Source: Haloimpatiens massiliensis (GTDB taxonomy: Bacteria; Bacillota; Clostridia; Clostridiales; Clostridiaceae). Taken from it: a stretch of DNA of 64,000 bases. Location: assembly GCF_900184255.1 (NCBI RefSeq), contig NZ_LT854640.1, forward strand, positions 1,832,636-1,896,635, read 5' to 3'. A program made the position numbers and the translations under genes. Of the stretch, positions 1 through 9,674 are shown piece by piece (the stretch's first letter is position 1; each line of letters opens with the position of its first letter). The notes under the pieces are model-generated. The model was not told the DNA's origin. It saw nothing but the letters and a program-made list of their open reading frames with translations, and did no database searches.

Positions 1-1426
1 CTTCAAAATTTACTTTTTCAACTTCTAGTATAGAACCATATTCCTTTGCATTAACAAATGTATTTACTAAATATTCAAAACCATTTTTGAGTTGCTCATT
101 TAAAACTCCATTTATACTACAAAAATAATCAGTTATTTCTCCCAAACGGCAATTGCACTCTGTCCATTGTCCTCTGATTAAATTACTCTCTTGTATTGAA
201 CATAAATTCAACTCTAAATGCTCTCTTTCTATCTCCCTAAACAATCTTCTATTATAATGCCTAGCCTTCATTATTAAAGCAAATGATGCTAATTGTGCTG
301 CTCTATCATCTATATCTAATCCATATAGATTATTTTGTAATATTAATCTAGGTATTTCTCTTTCGGAATACCCTGCTGTTTCATAGATTTTATATAATAC
401 ATCAAAGGCATAAACTAAAATATGTCCTGATCCCATACATGGATCTAGTACCTTTATATCTTCTGGTTTTAGTTTGCTGTGTTCTTCTCTTATTTTCTTT
501 AATTCTTCTTCTACTTCTGACTCTTGCTCGGCTTCTTCTAGGTAGTATTTCCACTGTTTTTGAAGTTCCTCATTTGGATGCCCTTCTAGCCATAGTCTAC
601 CTAGTGAATTTTCTACCATATATTTAACTATCCATTTTGGAGTAAATAATTGTGTTGCTGCTGGAATATTTTCTTTTGTTATTTTTACATTCTTCTTTAA
701 TGCTGCAAATACTTCATCTTTCTTTTCTGATATGTAGTATTGATACATCCAACCTATTATTTCTACTTCTTCTTTCCAGTCCTCTTCCTCTATATCTTCT
801 ACCATTTTTCTTATTACAGAACCCTCCTCTAAAAGGTTGTCTGGTAGCAATAATTCCGTATAATCACTTATCTTTTCAAACATTTGAGGTATTATATTAC
901 CTAATTCGTTACACTGTCTTACTAATATATATTTATACAATTCTCTTATATCATTTTGTTTTTGTTTGGATGTTTTTTCATTTCCATTTTCATCTGTATC
1001 TGATATTAAATTATCAACTTTTTTAATGTCTAATGATAATTCTTCTATAATGTTATACACCTTTGACAATGCATCAGGTTCAGTTTTTCCATCTAACTGT
1101 GATGAAAGCACTCTTATACCTGTTGGAAGATATTCATTAACTTCCATATATCTAAGCCCCATAAATCTATTGAACCAAGTATAAGCTACTTCTTCCATTA
1201 CTTGTTCAAAACCTTTTTCATTAACTTCTCTCACCAATTTATCTCTATTATCTTTAGAAAGTTTAAATATCTCATTATTACCTTCTAATTTAAATCCACC
1301 TTGAACTGCTACTGCATCTTGAATTTTATTTTCAGCAACACCTATTCTATTGGCTCGTTCACTAACTGAACTTATAAGTTTTCTTCTAGCCCATGCCGCA
1401 AAGGATTTTATTTTGTTCTTATCCAT
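1..1426 (-). CDS. pglX: BREX-1 adenine-specific DNA methyltransferase PglX, N-terminal part (cut by window edge)
   Basis: This frame has no stop down to base 1, so only the first 475 codons are present. The start ATG (1424-1426) follows a GGAGGAGT ribosome site and lies 49 bases after brxC. The protein opens MDKNKIKSFAAWARR, typical of PglX, and has methyltransferase motif I (DPCMGSGHI) at about residues 328-336, followed by LDIDDRAAQLASFALIMKAR, the usual continuation in large type I/IIG-like N6-adenine methyltransferases. In BREX it methylates a non-palindromic site in host DNA, marking self, and is also needed for phage exclusion. The target-recognition part and the NPPY catalytic motif are outside the window. 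Assignment rests on both sequence and the brxA-brxB-brxC context. Confidence 0.93.
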   Translation of the reverse strand, partial: MDKNKIKSFAAWARRKLISSVSERANRIGVAENKIQDAVAVQGGFKLEGNNEIFKLSKDNRDKLVREVNEKGFEQVMEEVAYTWFNRFMGLRYMEVNEYLPTGIRVLSSQLDGKTEPDALSKVYNIIEELSLDIKKVDNLISDTDENGNEKTSKQKQNDIRELYKYILVRQCNELGNIIPQMFEKISDYTELLLPDNLLEEGSVIRKMVEDIEEEDWKEEVEIIGWMYQYYISEKKDEVFAALKKNVKITKENIPAATQLFTPKWIVKYMVENSLGRLWLEGHPNEELQKQWKYYLEEAEQESEVEEELKKIREEHSKLKPEDIKVLDPCMGSGHILVYAFDVLYKIYETAGYSEREIPRLILQNNLYGLDIDDRAAQLASFALIMKARHYNRRLFREIEREHLELNLCSIQESNLIRGQWTECNCRLGEITDYFCSINGVLNEQLKNGFEYLVNTFVNAKEYGSILEVEKVNFE

Positions 1427-1475
1427 TTGTACTCCTCCATCATAACTTTATAGGGGAGTTTCCTCCCCTTAGGTT

Positions 1476-4400
1476 TTATACCAAACTAATTATTGTATCT
1501 TTTTCTAATTCTTCTCTTAATTTCTTTCTTAGAACTTCTATCACTTCATCTATATCTTCATTATTCTTTATGGTTTTTTGACCTTTAACTAATTCCCTCA
1601 TGCTAAGGGTTTTAGTTTTAATAACTACCTCTGGTATAGGTTCTACTTTATACTCTGATGTAGGGGTTTTATTTTCACCTTTTCCCACTTTTTCTGCTAC
1701 TCTACTTGCCTCTTTTATTTCTTTTGCCTTTATTCTCTTTTGAATCTCATCTTCTGTTACTATTTCCTTAATCCACTTTAACTTAATCTTTTCCGCAAGA
1801 TCTGACATTGATGAAAGTACAGCAAAACTACTTGCACTTAAAGCTCTATTATAAAGATTATCAAATTCTTCAATTATTTTATCTTCAAATTTCCCCTTAA
1901 ACTCATATGCATCTAAAGTTTCAAAGACCTCGTTTCTGCACTTTTCTATGAAGCCTTTTACGGGGATACTTTCCTCTTCTAATAATGAAACTATCCTATT
2001 ACTATACCTTTCTATTAAAAGAGGTATTGTAGGTATCTTGACATAAGGTTTAGGCATTCTTATTATTTCTTTTATTTCTTCTACAATTCTCTCTATATCA
2101 TCATTAACTATATATTCCTTATTTTCTTTAAAGTTTTCTAACTTATCTATTGCATCATCAAATATACTTCTTTGTTCTCCTTTGGATGAAAAATCTATTC
2201 TTCCATTCTCTTTCTTATAGAAGAATCCATTTATTTCATCAATATTATCTGCATAGTCTAAAAAGTCATCTTCTAAATCATATATTTTTTTAAAAAAATC
2301 CATTGTATCTGAAATCGCTATTACCTCTGCAAATAATCTTTTTCCATCTTTTAAAATCTTTTCTCCTGGATAAGCTGCTTGAAATTTAAAGTTAATAAGC
2401 ATTTCATTTATTTTTAAAAGCTCTTCCCTGCATTCATCCTTAAATATGCTCATCATTCCATCCTCATCCGTTGGTAATGATGAAAAACCAAATAAATCTT
2501 GATTTAAATCTTTAACCACTTCTATATATTTTTGATTTACTTTTTCTCTAGTTTTTAATATAACTCTTTCAACATATTCTCTCTTAGTTACATAGTTTAC
2601 AACTTCTCTATTATTAGGGGTTAATACTTCACCATTTAATATAACCTTGATCTCTTGTTTTTTAAATAAAGTTACTATCATAGCTTGTATATCTATGTCT
2701 TTCCATCCATAAGGAGCATTTGAAAACTTAGTTAATATGCTCTTAACTGTAACTTGAAGGTTTCTTGAAGAACTAGTTTGTATATGATTATTAACTTCAT
2801 ATATAGCTAATCTATTTGGATTTGTATCGACTAATTCCATTTGATTGAATCTAGCATCTATTATGTCATAGAGCTCTTTAGCATTTTCTCTAAACTCTTT
2901 CACATAGTTTATTTTGTTATATTTAGAATCTACTAAAGCCTTTAACCCTGTATTTATTCTATCTACCCCACCTTTTTCCTTTATATCTAAAAAGCTGCCA
3001 TTTACATAAACCTGAGCCGTTCTTAAAGTCTCTTCTATTAAGAATTTTGCTCTTCTTGCTCTATCTTCCCTTTCTCTACTTTTCTTTACTTTAATATCCT
3101 CTATAGCAGTACTAGATTTTGTTCCACCCTTAACCCTTAGATAAGCATCTATCTTTAATACATTTTCTATTTCTTCTAAATAGTTAACATCATTTGATAT
3201 GTTTATAATCACATTGTTTTCTCTAGCGGATAATAATTTCAATTCACTTTCACTTGAAATACCTACTAAATCAAAGTTTGCAGTTATTATTTTAACTCCT
3301 ATTTCGCTGGTTTGAGGTCCTCTTGTTCTGTCATCTACAATTTTATTAAATGTAAATTGATATTTTCTTGAATATGAAAATTTAGTGTCTCCATATATAT
3401 CATCAAAAATTATTTCTCCAACCTTTTGAGTTACTTCTCCATTATCAACTGGCATATTCTTGATTTCTTTATTTACATCTTGTTCATCATTGGTTAGAAA
3501 TACATATTCATCACCATTTTTTTGTACTAACGTTTCTCTTATTAATCTATTTAAAGACTCCTGAACTTTTTTCTTTATTTCTAACTTATCTGCATTTATT
3601 TCGCTTACTAGTAATGTAGAAATATTCTCTATATTCGCCTTTACTTCCTTCACATATTTAACCAAAAATAATAATTTTAAAACTTCCACATCAAATTTAT
3701 TTAAATGTTCATTTTTTTCTGCATGAATAATAACTGTTCTTATAGATGAATCTAAAAAGGTTTCAATAGTTTTATAAAATGCTGAAAATGGTATAAATAT
3801 ATTAGTATCCTCATTCATATACTCTATAGCCACTTGTTGATATGCTCCAAGTAAACTTCTTTCTCCCTTAGATAAACTCTTACCAGATGCTCCATGCTCT
3901 CTAACACCATTAAATGCTGTTTGAAGTAAATTAAATTGATAAGGTATAAATGGGTAAACCTCTGCAAACTCATCTCCATTTTTATATAATTTCATTTCAG
4001 CAGTATCGGATGTAAATGTTAAGAGATTCTTTATTATAGATTCCTTTTGCTCATATAATGCTTTTAGGTGACTTGTGGCACCAGCATTTTTTCTAAGTAT
4101 ACGTTTCTTAATTACTTCATCAACATTTGCAGAAGATAAAGACAATCTAGTATTAAACCTACCTTGTATTTTGGAAAAGTCATTTCCCTTAACTTTTGTA
4201 AATTCATCTAATCCTTCTTGTGATGTAACTATAACCCAGCACTTACCACCACACTTAGTTCCTAAATCCTCTACAACAGTTTGAAGATTTAGCATAAGTT
4301 GTGTATTATCTCCTATGTATTGACCTATCTCATCTACTAAGAATACAACATGATGATTTTTCCCTTTTGATTCACTATATTCTTTAACTCTAGAGGCAAA

Positions 4401-5123
4401 TTTATCTATACTTAATGAATAGTTTTCTTCACATTTATTGTACCAATTCCTTGCTGCCTCTTCACTCATCTTGGTGGTTTTTGACAATGCCTCTACAATT
4501 GAATCTTCTTCATAGTAAAAATCTTCTCTTGCTTCTACCCATGAATTACCTGCTATTTCTTCAAAGGTTTCTTTAAAATTTTCATAAACTTGATCTTTAA
4601 CCAATTGTCTTTCTAAATCTGCTATCCACGGCATAGAACCGCAGAAACCTTGCATTTCATTAAACACCTTATTAAATACATTAACTATAGCATCCTTATT
4701 AGCTTTAGAATTTGAATCCGATTTTGAATCTATATTAAAAAGGATAACATCGGCTAATACATCACCTGCTTGTTTCATATTGTCTAAAACAAAATTATCT
4801 AACTCTTTATCATCAAAGTAATTTATAGCCTTCTTTCCTTCAATTTCTCTGTTTTCTAAAAGATAGGAAAGTATCTTTAAAAAGTGAGATTTACCACTAC
4901 CAAAGAAACCAGAAATCCAAACCCCATTTTTATCTGTATTTCCTATAATACTTGTTTTGTAAGCTTTAAAAAATCTATCAATATGTTTTCTTAATTCACC
5001 TGTTACCACATACTCTTCTAACTCCTGCTTAATATTTTCATCATCTGCCTGACCTACTTTTATAACACCTTTTATATCTCTATCAATTTCCTTATAAAAC
5101 ATTTCTTTCAACTTAAATTCCAT
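1476..5123 (-). CDS. brxC: BREX system P-loop ATPase BrxC
   Basis: Large 1215-residue protein, the expected size for BrxC. A Walker A motif (GFFGSGKSH) lies at residues 72-80 and a Walker B-like stretch (VVFLVDEIGQYIGD) near residue 265, as in the DUF6079/BrxC family. BrxC is an essential ATPase of BREX defence that works with PglX and PglZ; its exact mechanical role is not settled. The start ATG follows a GGGGGGAAG ribosome site. It lies between brxB and pglX in the canonical BREX-1 order, with short intergenic gaps suggesting one transcript. No frameshift or internal stop is visible. Confidence 0.95.
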   Translation of the reverse strand: MEFKLKEMFYKEIDRDIKGVIKVGQADDENIKQELEEYVVTGELRKHIDRFFKAYKTSIIGNTDKNGVWISGFFGSGKSHFLKILSYLLENREIEGKKAINYFDDKELDNFVLDNMKQAGDVLADVILFNIDSKSDSNSKANKDAIVNVFNKVFNEMQGFCGSMPWIADLERQLVKDQVYENFKETFEEIAGNSWVEAREDFYYEEDSIVEALSKTTKMSEEAARNWYNKCEENYSLSIDKFASRVKEYSESKGKNHHVVFLVDEIGQYIGDNTQLMLNLQTVVEDLGTKCGGKCWVIVTSQEGLDEFTKVKGNDFSKIQGRFNTRLSLSSANVDEVIKKRILRKNAGATSHLKALYEQKESIIKNLLTFTSDTAEMKLYKNGDEFAEVYPFIPYQFNLLQTAFNGVREHGASGKSLSKGERSLLGAYQQVAIEYMNEDTNIFIPFSAFYKTIETFLDSSIRTVIIHAEKNEHLNKFDVEVLKLLFLVKYVKEVKANIENISTLLVSEINADKLEIKKKVQESLNRLIRETLVQKNGDEYVFLTNDEQDVNKEIKNMPVDNGEVTQKVGEIIFDDIYGDTKFSYSRKYQFTFNKIVDDRTRGPQTSEIGVKIITANFDLVGISSESELKLLSARENNVIINISNDVNYLEEIENVLKIDAYLRVKGGTKSSTAIEDIKVKKSREREDRARRAKFLIEETLRTAQVYVNGSFLDIKEKGGVDRINTGLKALVDSKYNKINYVKEFRENAKELYDIIDARFNQMELVDTNPNRLAIYEVNNHIQTSSSRNLQVTVKSILTKFSNAPYGWKDIDIQAMIVTLFKKQEIKVILNGEVLTPNNREVVNYVTKREYVERVILKTREKVNQKYIEVVKDLNQDLFGFSSLPTDEDGMMSIFKDECREELLKINEMLINFKFQAAYPGEKILKDGKRLFAEVIAISDTMDFFKKIYDLEDDFLDYADNIDEINGFFYKKENGRIDFSSKGEQRSIFDDAIDKLENFKENKEYIVNDDIERIVEEIKEIIRMPKPYVKIPTIPLLIERYSNRIVSLLEEESIPVKGFIEKCRNEVFETLDAYEFKGKFEDKIIEEFDNLYNRALSASSFAVLSSMSDLAEKIKLKWIKEIVTEDEIQKRIKAKEIKEASRVAEKVGKGENKTPTSEYKVEPIPEVVIKTKTLSMRELVKGQKTIKNNEDIDEVIEVLRKKLREELEKDTIISLV

Positions 5124-5227
5124 TTAATCTTCCCCCCAACACTTTTAATATTTATCCCATGACTAACCACCGATAAAACTCTTGCTTTTGTAATCACTGG
5201 TTAAACTCCATTAAATTCCCAAATTAG

Positions 5228-5809
5228 TTATACCCTATCCACAAGTGGAAATGCTCTATAATAATTATCATCTTTTAAACTGTTAAACAACATAAGTGTT
5301 CCACCATCATAGTTTCCTGGAAAAAACATTACTAAAGGCTGCTTTTCCACAATTCTATGTAGGTTATTTAAAATAGTATGCGACCTTATTATGGGCCATG
5401 ACTTTCCTACGCCCGTTAAGAATACTATATCAGTATCCTCCAGCCGTTCTGCTATATACTTAACTACTAAATCATTTTCTAAAGTTAATCTTAAAGTTTT
5501 CTTAGTTGCATTTAGTACATACTGGCTACCCTTTTTCTCTTCCATTTGAAAATTTTTTTTTAGATATCCCTTTAATTCTAAAATCTCTAATATAATTTCA
5601 TAAAGATCAAATTCTATTATATTTAATCCATATGTACTCTTAATTTTTTCTTTTATAAATTTCACTCTATCCCTGACTAAAAGTTCATATTCGGGCTCAT
5701 AGTCAAAAACATAGAATCCAATTTCATTACCAAGCCCCTTATTTTTTCTAAAGTTAGGCTCTGTTATCCTAGGTATTATTTCATCAATTCTTTGATATAT
5801 ATCTTTCAT
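5228..5809 (-). CDS. brxB: BREX protein BrxB (DUF1788)
   Basis: A 193-residue protein matching the DUF1788/BrxB family in length. It shows the typical N-terminal helix followed by FDYEPEYEL and, near residue 130, the conserved VFLTGVGKSWPIIRSH stretch, then VMFFPGNYDGGTL. BrxB is an essential but biochemically poorly understood BREX component. The ATG has a GGGAGGG ribosome site. It is second in the operon, 58 bases after brxA, with 104 bases before brxC. Confidence 0.93.
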   Translation of the reverse strand: MKDIYQRIDEIIPRITEPNFRKNKGLGNEIGFYVFDYEPEYELLVRDRVKFIKEKIKSTYGLNIIEFDLYEIILEILELKGYLKKNFQMEEKKGSQYVLNATKKTLRLTLENDLVVKYIAERLEDTDIVFLTGVGKSWPIIRSHTILNNLHRIVEKQPLVMFFPGNYDGGTLMLFNSLKDDNYYRAFPLVDRV

Positions 5810-5867
5810 TTATACCCTCCCATATTCTAAAACACACACAACAATTATAAGCTGTTACGCCTTCTAA

Positions 5868-6464
5868 CTACTCACTATCTCCTATTATAGCGTTTATATA
5901 CATTTTATCTCCTATTTTATATAAATGTTCTTTAACTTCTCTATCCAAAATAGGGATCTTTATCTTTCTATCACCCTTTTGATTTTCAATAAGTCCACAC
6001 TCAAAAATAATTCTTACATAAACCTGTTTTAACTTTTTCAATGTGTACTCCGTCCACGAAGCCACTTTTTCACTTTGCTCTTTCTTACTTTGAAAAAATA
6101 AATTAAAATCTTTGTCTCTTAATAATAAATCTCTTAATAATAATTTTTCCTTATAAACTTCATTCATAAACTCAAAAAATAATCTATCTGTTTTAATAAT
6201 TGAATACAAAACAAGAATTTTTGATGTCTCTATATTTCCTTCTGATATTTTATTTATTATAAAATTATCTAAATCTTTAAGTCTTGTCACTATAATTGAT
6301 GCAACTTCCTTCTTTCTAGCTTCACTTTCAAGCTGGAAAATATTATCTTTTACCGATTTATTTTTTATTTCATCTATTGATATCCCTGTATTTATAAGTA
6401 CTGCAGCCTTTTTAGTTTCTTTGTATAAATATGGTCTAGACTTAATAGTAGATTTATATTCCAT
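5868..6464 (-). CDS. brxA: BREX protein BrxA (DUF1819)
   Basis: First gene of the BREX operon, about 198 residues, matching the all-helical DUF1819/BrxA family, a small DNA-binding-like protein. The longest open frame begins at a GTG at 6476, but that GTG is part of the GGAGGTG ribosome site; the ATG at 6464 (MEYKSTIKSRPYL) has correct spacing and is preferred. The motif RPYLYKETKKAA near the N-terminus and LFFEFMNEVYKEKL in the middle are family-like. The promoter should lie in 6480-6560. Confidence 0.9.
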   Translation of the reverse strand: MEYKSTIKSRPYLYKETKKAAVLINTGISIDEIKNKSVKDNIFQLESEARKKEVASIIVTRLKDLDNFIINKISEGNIETSKILVLYSIIKTDRLFFEFMNEVYKEKLLLRDLLLRDKDFNLFFQSKKEQSEKVASWTEYTLKKLKQVYVRIIFECGLIENQKGDRKIKIPILDREVKEHLYKIGDKMYINAIIGDSE

Positions 6465-6479
6465 AACAAAATTCACCTC

Positions 6480-6960
6480 CGTGGTCCAGTTTTACAGTAA
6501 TAATTGTAACATATTACAAAGTAAATATACATGATTAAAAATCACTCATTATCATTTACCAATTCTAAATTATGAATTTACAATCTTCCCCATACATTAA
6601 TCATTTTTCATTATTCATTACTCACTGTTCATTGATCATTGTTCATCGAGCATTGATTATTGATCATTCCCCTAATCCTCTCCGTATTCCCCCTAGCCCT
6701 TTTCATCCTTATGCTCCCTGCATCATTGTAAACAGTGTTACATATTTCAATGATTCTATCTACTGTTATTTTTTCATATTTATCTTCCAGATCCTTCAAC
6801 TTTTTAAAGTCTTTCTAATAGTATTTGATAAACAATAACTTAAAATTGCTATCCTCTTTACATATGGATGACACTGCTTTGTTTTGGCATTTCTATAGGA
6901 TCATATATTAAGAAAAGACCATAATAAAAGTAATATCATTACTTTCCTATGGCCTTATTA
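6480..6960. other. Non-coding stretch upstream of BREX with degenerate TCATT repeats
   Basis: About 480 bases without a convincing gene. From about 6595 to 6665 the sequence is a degenerate tandem of short TTCATT/TGATCATT units. The plus-strand open frame across it is rich in His, Ser and Pro and has no ribosome site, so it is not called. On the minus strand, 6660-6820 reads as a lysine/glutamate-rich frame without a start, interrupted by a stop near 6815; it could be the remnant of a lost gene, but no family is recognised. The BREX promoter (minus) is expected at the low-coordinate end. Confidence 0.4.
6912..6954 (-). terminator. Rho-independent terminator of the isomerase gene
   Basis: On the minus strand an imperfect hairpin pairs CCATAGGAAAGTAAT with ATTACTTTtattATGG and ends in TCTTTT. 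It sits just beyond the tandem repeats that follow the sugar isomerase gene and should end that transcript. Confidence 0.55.
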
Positions 6961-7077
6961 TTATCTATAATATTTATCTCTTATAGCTAACATGTATTTC
7001 TATTTACAATATTTATCCCTTAAATCTAACCTGCATTATTATCTACAATATTTATCTCTCAAAGCTAACATGTATTT
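6961..7077 (-). repeat. Three tandem 39-bp copies of a gene 3' end
   Basis: Units at 7039-7077, 7000-7038 and 6961-6999 align without gaps. The first is the authentic end of the isomerase gene (KYMLALRDKYCR and stop). The second and third encode recognisable but diverged versions, and each unit carries a stop codon at the same position. The unit is exactly 13 codons, so the copies are in register with the gene. Confidence 0.85.
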
Positions 7078-7992
7078 TGCTGACTTTCTTACTTCTTCAT
7101 CTTGGTATTTCATCATATCTTCTAAATGCTCTTCTGGTGGATAATAGTATTGACTTGGTTTTATGTCTGCTGGTGCTGGTGGTTTTTCAACTTTAAATGC
7201 ACCTTTTCCCAATTCAAAAACTCCACCTGCTCCTTTTTCCTTTTTGAAGGTAGCAGTATATGGGTGACACATTTCTATATTTATTCTTTGCAGTGTAGTG
7301 TTTTCTACTAATATTTTAAAGCATTCATCTGTGTCTATGTTTCCATCACCTATTGCAATACCGCAAACTCTAAAGTCTCCTTCATCTTCTTTTACAATTA
7401 TATGATCTTTAAAGTGAGTAGTAAGAGTATATGGTGCTAGCTTTTTAACCGTATCTATTGGTTCTTCCCAAACCATCATTCCGTTCCCAATATCGCAGGT
7501 AATACCAATCCATGGGTTGTTTATTTTCTTTACTAATTCTATCATTTCTTCTGCAGTTTCGTATTCGTGATTTTCTATAGCAAGTTTAATTCTGTATTTT
7601 TTAAGTAGTGGAAGTATTTCTTCTATGTCCTTAGGAGCTCTTGCCATTTCTTCTTCTAAATTTCCACCGCAGCTTACATAAGTTCTTATCACATCTGCTC
7701 CTAGTATATGTGCTGCTTCTATAATTTTCTTAAACTTTTTAGGTTCTGTTCCTCTGGCATCTATTTCAACGTATAATCCATATTTTTCTATTTCTTTTCT
7801 AACTTTTAATAGGTGCTCAGTATCATCTGAACCCAATGTTCCCCATTCTGGGTCTAAATTTTTATCCTTTATTATATTTATTTGTACTCCATCTAATCCT
7901 AATTCTGCAGTTCTTCTTATAAAATCAAATATATCCATACGACCATTTTGAAAATGTAAATGATAACTTTCTGTCTCTAAACCAATTTTCAT
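7039..7992 (-). CDS. Sugar phosphate isomerase/epimerase (AP-endonuclease 2-like TIM barrel)
   Basis: The 317-residue protein has the xylose-isomerase-like TIM-barrel pattern: GLDGVQINI near residue 35, KLAIENHE with a metal-binding Glu around residue 140, GITCDIGN around 165, and THFKDH around 193, which supply the usual metal ligands. Such enzymes isomerise or epimerise sugars or sugar acids using a divalent metal; the substrate cannot be read from sequence. The ATG follows an AGGAGG site. The MFS carrier just upstream on the same strand suggests uptake and conversion of one carbohydrate-like compound. The last 13 codons are duplicated twice downstream. Confidence 0.8.
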   Translation of the reverse strand: MKIGLETESYHLHFQNGRMDIFDFIRRTAELGLDGVQINIIKDKNLDPEWGTLGSDDTEHLLKVRKEIEKYGLYVEIDARGTEPKKFKKIIEAAHILGADVIRTYVSCGGNLEEEMARAPKDIEEILPLLKKYRIKLAIENHEYETAEEMIELVKKINNPWIGITCDIGNGMMVWEEPIDTVKKLAPYTLTTHFKDHIIVKEDEGDFRVCGIAIGDGNIDTDECFKILVENTTLQRINIEMCHPYTATFKKEKGAGGVFELGKGAFKVEKPPAPADIKPSQYYYPPEEHLEDMMKYQDEEVRKSAKYMLALRDKYCR

Positions 7993-8240
7993 TTTTTTCC
8001 TCCTAACAATGCAAATATTAAATTATCAATGTATATGTAAATTTCACAACAATTTTTAATTATACTTTTAAAAACTTAATTGAAATTTTTTCAAATTAAT
8101 CACTGATTATTAGTACACTGATAGTTTATTAAAATTTAGAGCCACTAAATTTTATTTTGTAAAACTTAGTGGCACCTAGATATGTGAATTAATTATTTTA
8201 AAATAAAGACTTTTATATAAATAATTATAAGTTAATTATT

Positions 8241-9506
8241 TTATGCTGATGCATTTTTCTTCTTTATCATTTTTAACAATATACTAGTTATTACAAATCC
8301 TAAAAGTGAGAAACCTATCATAGTCATGAATACATGTCTATATCCTTGTATTCCAGGTGCTCTGTCTAGCATGCTTCCATATATTGTGTATGCAAACATA
8401 GATGGTGAATATCCAAGTACACATGCTATAGACATAGCAGCTCCACTTATTTCCCTTGGAACCTTTATTTCTTCAACTGGAGCAAAGAAGACAGCTCTCA
8501 TGGAGAATATTATAGCTCCGAATCCAAGTGTTAAAGCCATTCCTACATATATGTTCATTTTTTGGTGAGGAAGCATTATAAATCCGCCCATTGCTATTGC
8601 TGATACTAATAGTGCTCCTCTTAAATATTTAGTTGCAGATTTAACCTTCTTGTCCACTAAGAATCCACCTACAGGACCTCCAACCATTTTTAATCCATAT
8701 TGGTTTATGATACCGTAAGCTCCTACTAAAGTTACAGGCATTGCATATATATCTTTTAAGAATGGTATAAAGTAAGTTAAACCACAATATACTGAGTAAA
8801 TTGAAAATATTGATAGTGATACTACCCATATTTCTGGTGTTTTTATTGCTTTTGCGACACCCTGTAATGCAACTTTATTCTTACTTACTTTATTTCCATT
8901 TTCGTCTACATCTTTTATCACGTCGTCTTCAAGCATAAAGTATGAAATAACTCCAATTACTATGGGCACTGCTGAATAGAATATGATTGATCCTCTAAGC
9001 GCTGCTGCACCTTTTCCCAATAATGCAAATATTCCAAGAGCTGAGAATGCTACTATAGTATCAACCACACCTCTACCAGCTTCTAAGAATCCAAACATTC
9101 TTCCTTGCTCATCTTCATTTCCTAGTAATCTTACAGCTTTCAATAGAACTGGCCAGTAAATTACTTCTGCAAACAATGAGAATAGTCCCCAAATAATTAA
9201 TATTCCAACGTAACCTGGGAATGTTGATAAATATAAACCTACAAGTCCGACTCCTATTAAGGAAAGAGGTATTAGCTTTTTCTTAGAAAATCTATCTGCT
9301 ATATAGATTGAAGCAAAATTACCAAAAGTCTGAACCATTCCATAAACAGACATAGCCATACCTATTTGAGTATGTGTTAAATGTAAATACTGCTGCATTG
9401 GAACATAAAATGCATCTTTTAAAGATGATAATTTAAATATTGTTCCTCCACCTAAAATTAATACAATAAGTTTAATCCATTTCATTTTATTATCTTTTTT
9501 GCTCAA
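8241..9506 (-). CDS. MFS transporter, organic or sugar-acid type
   Basis: A 421-residue protein with about 12 hydrophobic segments and major facilitator features: LTHTQIGMAMSVYG in helix 2, ADRFSKKKLIP (the loop 2-3 basic motif) near residue 70, and a charged middle loop around residues 195-215. It resembles carriers of the YihN/UhpC-like branch, but the substrate is unknown. The start follows GGGGAGGG. An inverted repeat lies 27-45 bases upstream. It probably forms a unit with the sugar isomerase 248 bases downstream. Confidence 0.82.
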   Translation of the reverse strand: MSKKDNKMKWIKLIVLILGGGTIFKLSSLKDAFYVPMQQYLHLTHTQIGMAMSVYGMVQTFGNFASIYIADRFSKKKLIPLSLIGVGLVGLYLSTFPGYVGILIIWGLFSLFAEVIYWPVLLKAVRLLGNEDEQGRMFGFLEAGRGVVDTIVAFSALGIFALLGKGAAALRGSIIFYSAVPIVIGVISYFMLEDDVIKDVDENGNKVSKNKVALQGVAKAIKTPEIWVVSLSIFSIYSVYCGLTYFIPFLKDIYAMPVTLVGAYGIINQYGLKMVGGPVGGFLVDKKVKSATKYLRGALLVSAIAMGGFIMLPHQKMNIYVGMALTLGFGAIIFSMRAVFFAPVEEIKVPREISGAAMSIACVLGYSPSMFAYTIYGSMLDRAPGIQGYRHVFMTMIGFSLLGFVITSILLKMIKKKNASA

Positions 9507-9532
9507 TGGAAAACCCTCCCCTAAATAATTTG

Positions 9533-9551
9533 AAAACGTATAAACCGTTTT
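9533..9551 (-). promoter_or_regulatory. Candidate operator (cre-like inverted repeat) before the MFS gene
   Basis: AAAACG, seven bases, CGTTTT forms a dyad. Its left side (TGAAAACGTATAAA) matches 12 of 14 positions of the catabolite-repression consensus TGWAANCGNTNWCA. It sits just before the ribosome site, where a repressor would block transcription. It could instead be the target of the nearby DeoR protein. Confidence 0.35.
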
Positions 9552-9674
9552 TTAAATTTTTTTAAATTTCACTGTTTTGGGAACAACTTAAGTATATAAC
9601 ACTTTTTGTGGAATTACAAGTATTTATTTTGATTTTTATTATTTTATTGTGGTATTTTGTGTATTTCTATTTTT

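Noticed and set aside
439..1184. Several plus-strand frames of 60-124 codons
   Set aside because: They are antisense shadows of the continuous pglX frame, Leu-rich because of its codon bias, and lack ribosome sites.
6572..6838. 88-codon plus-strand frame
   Set aside because: It runs through the TCATT repeat, has no ribosome site and a composition (His/Ser/Pro) set by the repeat.
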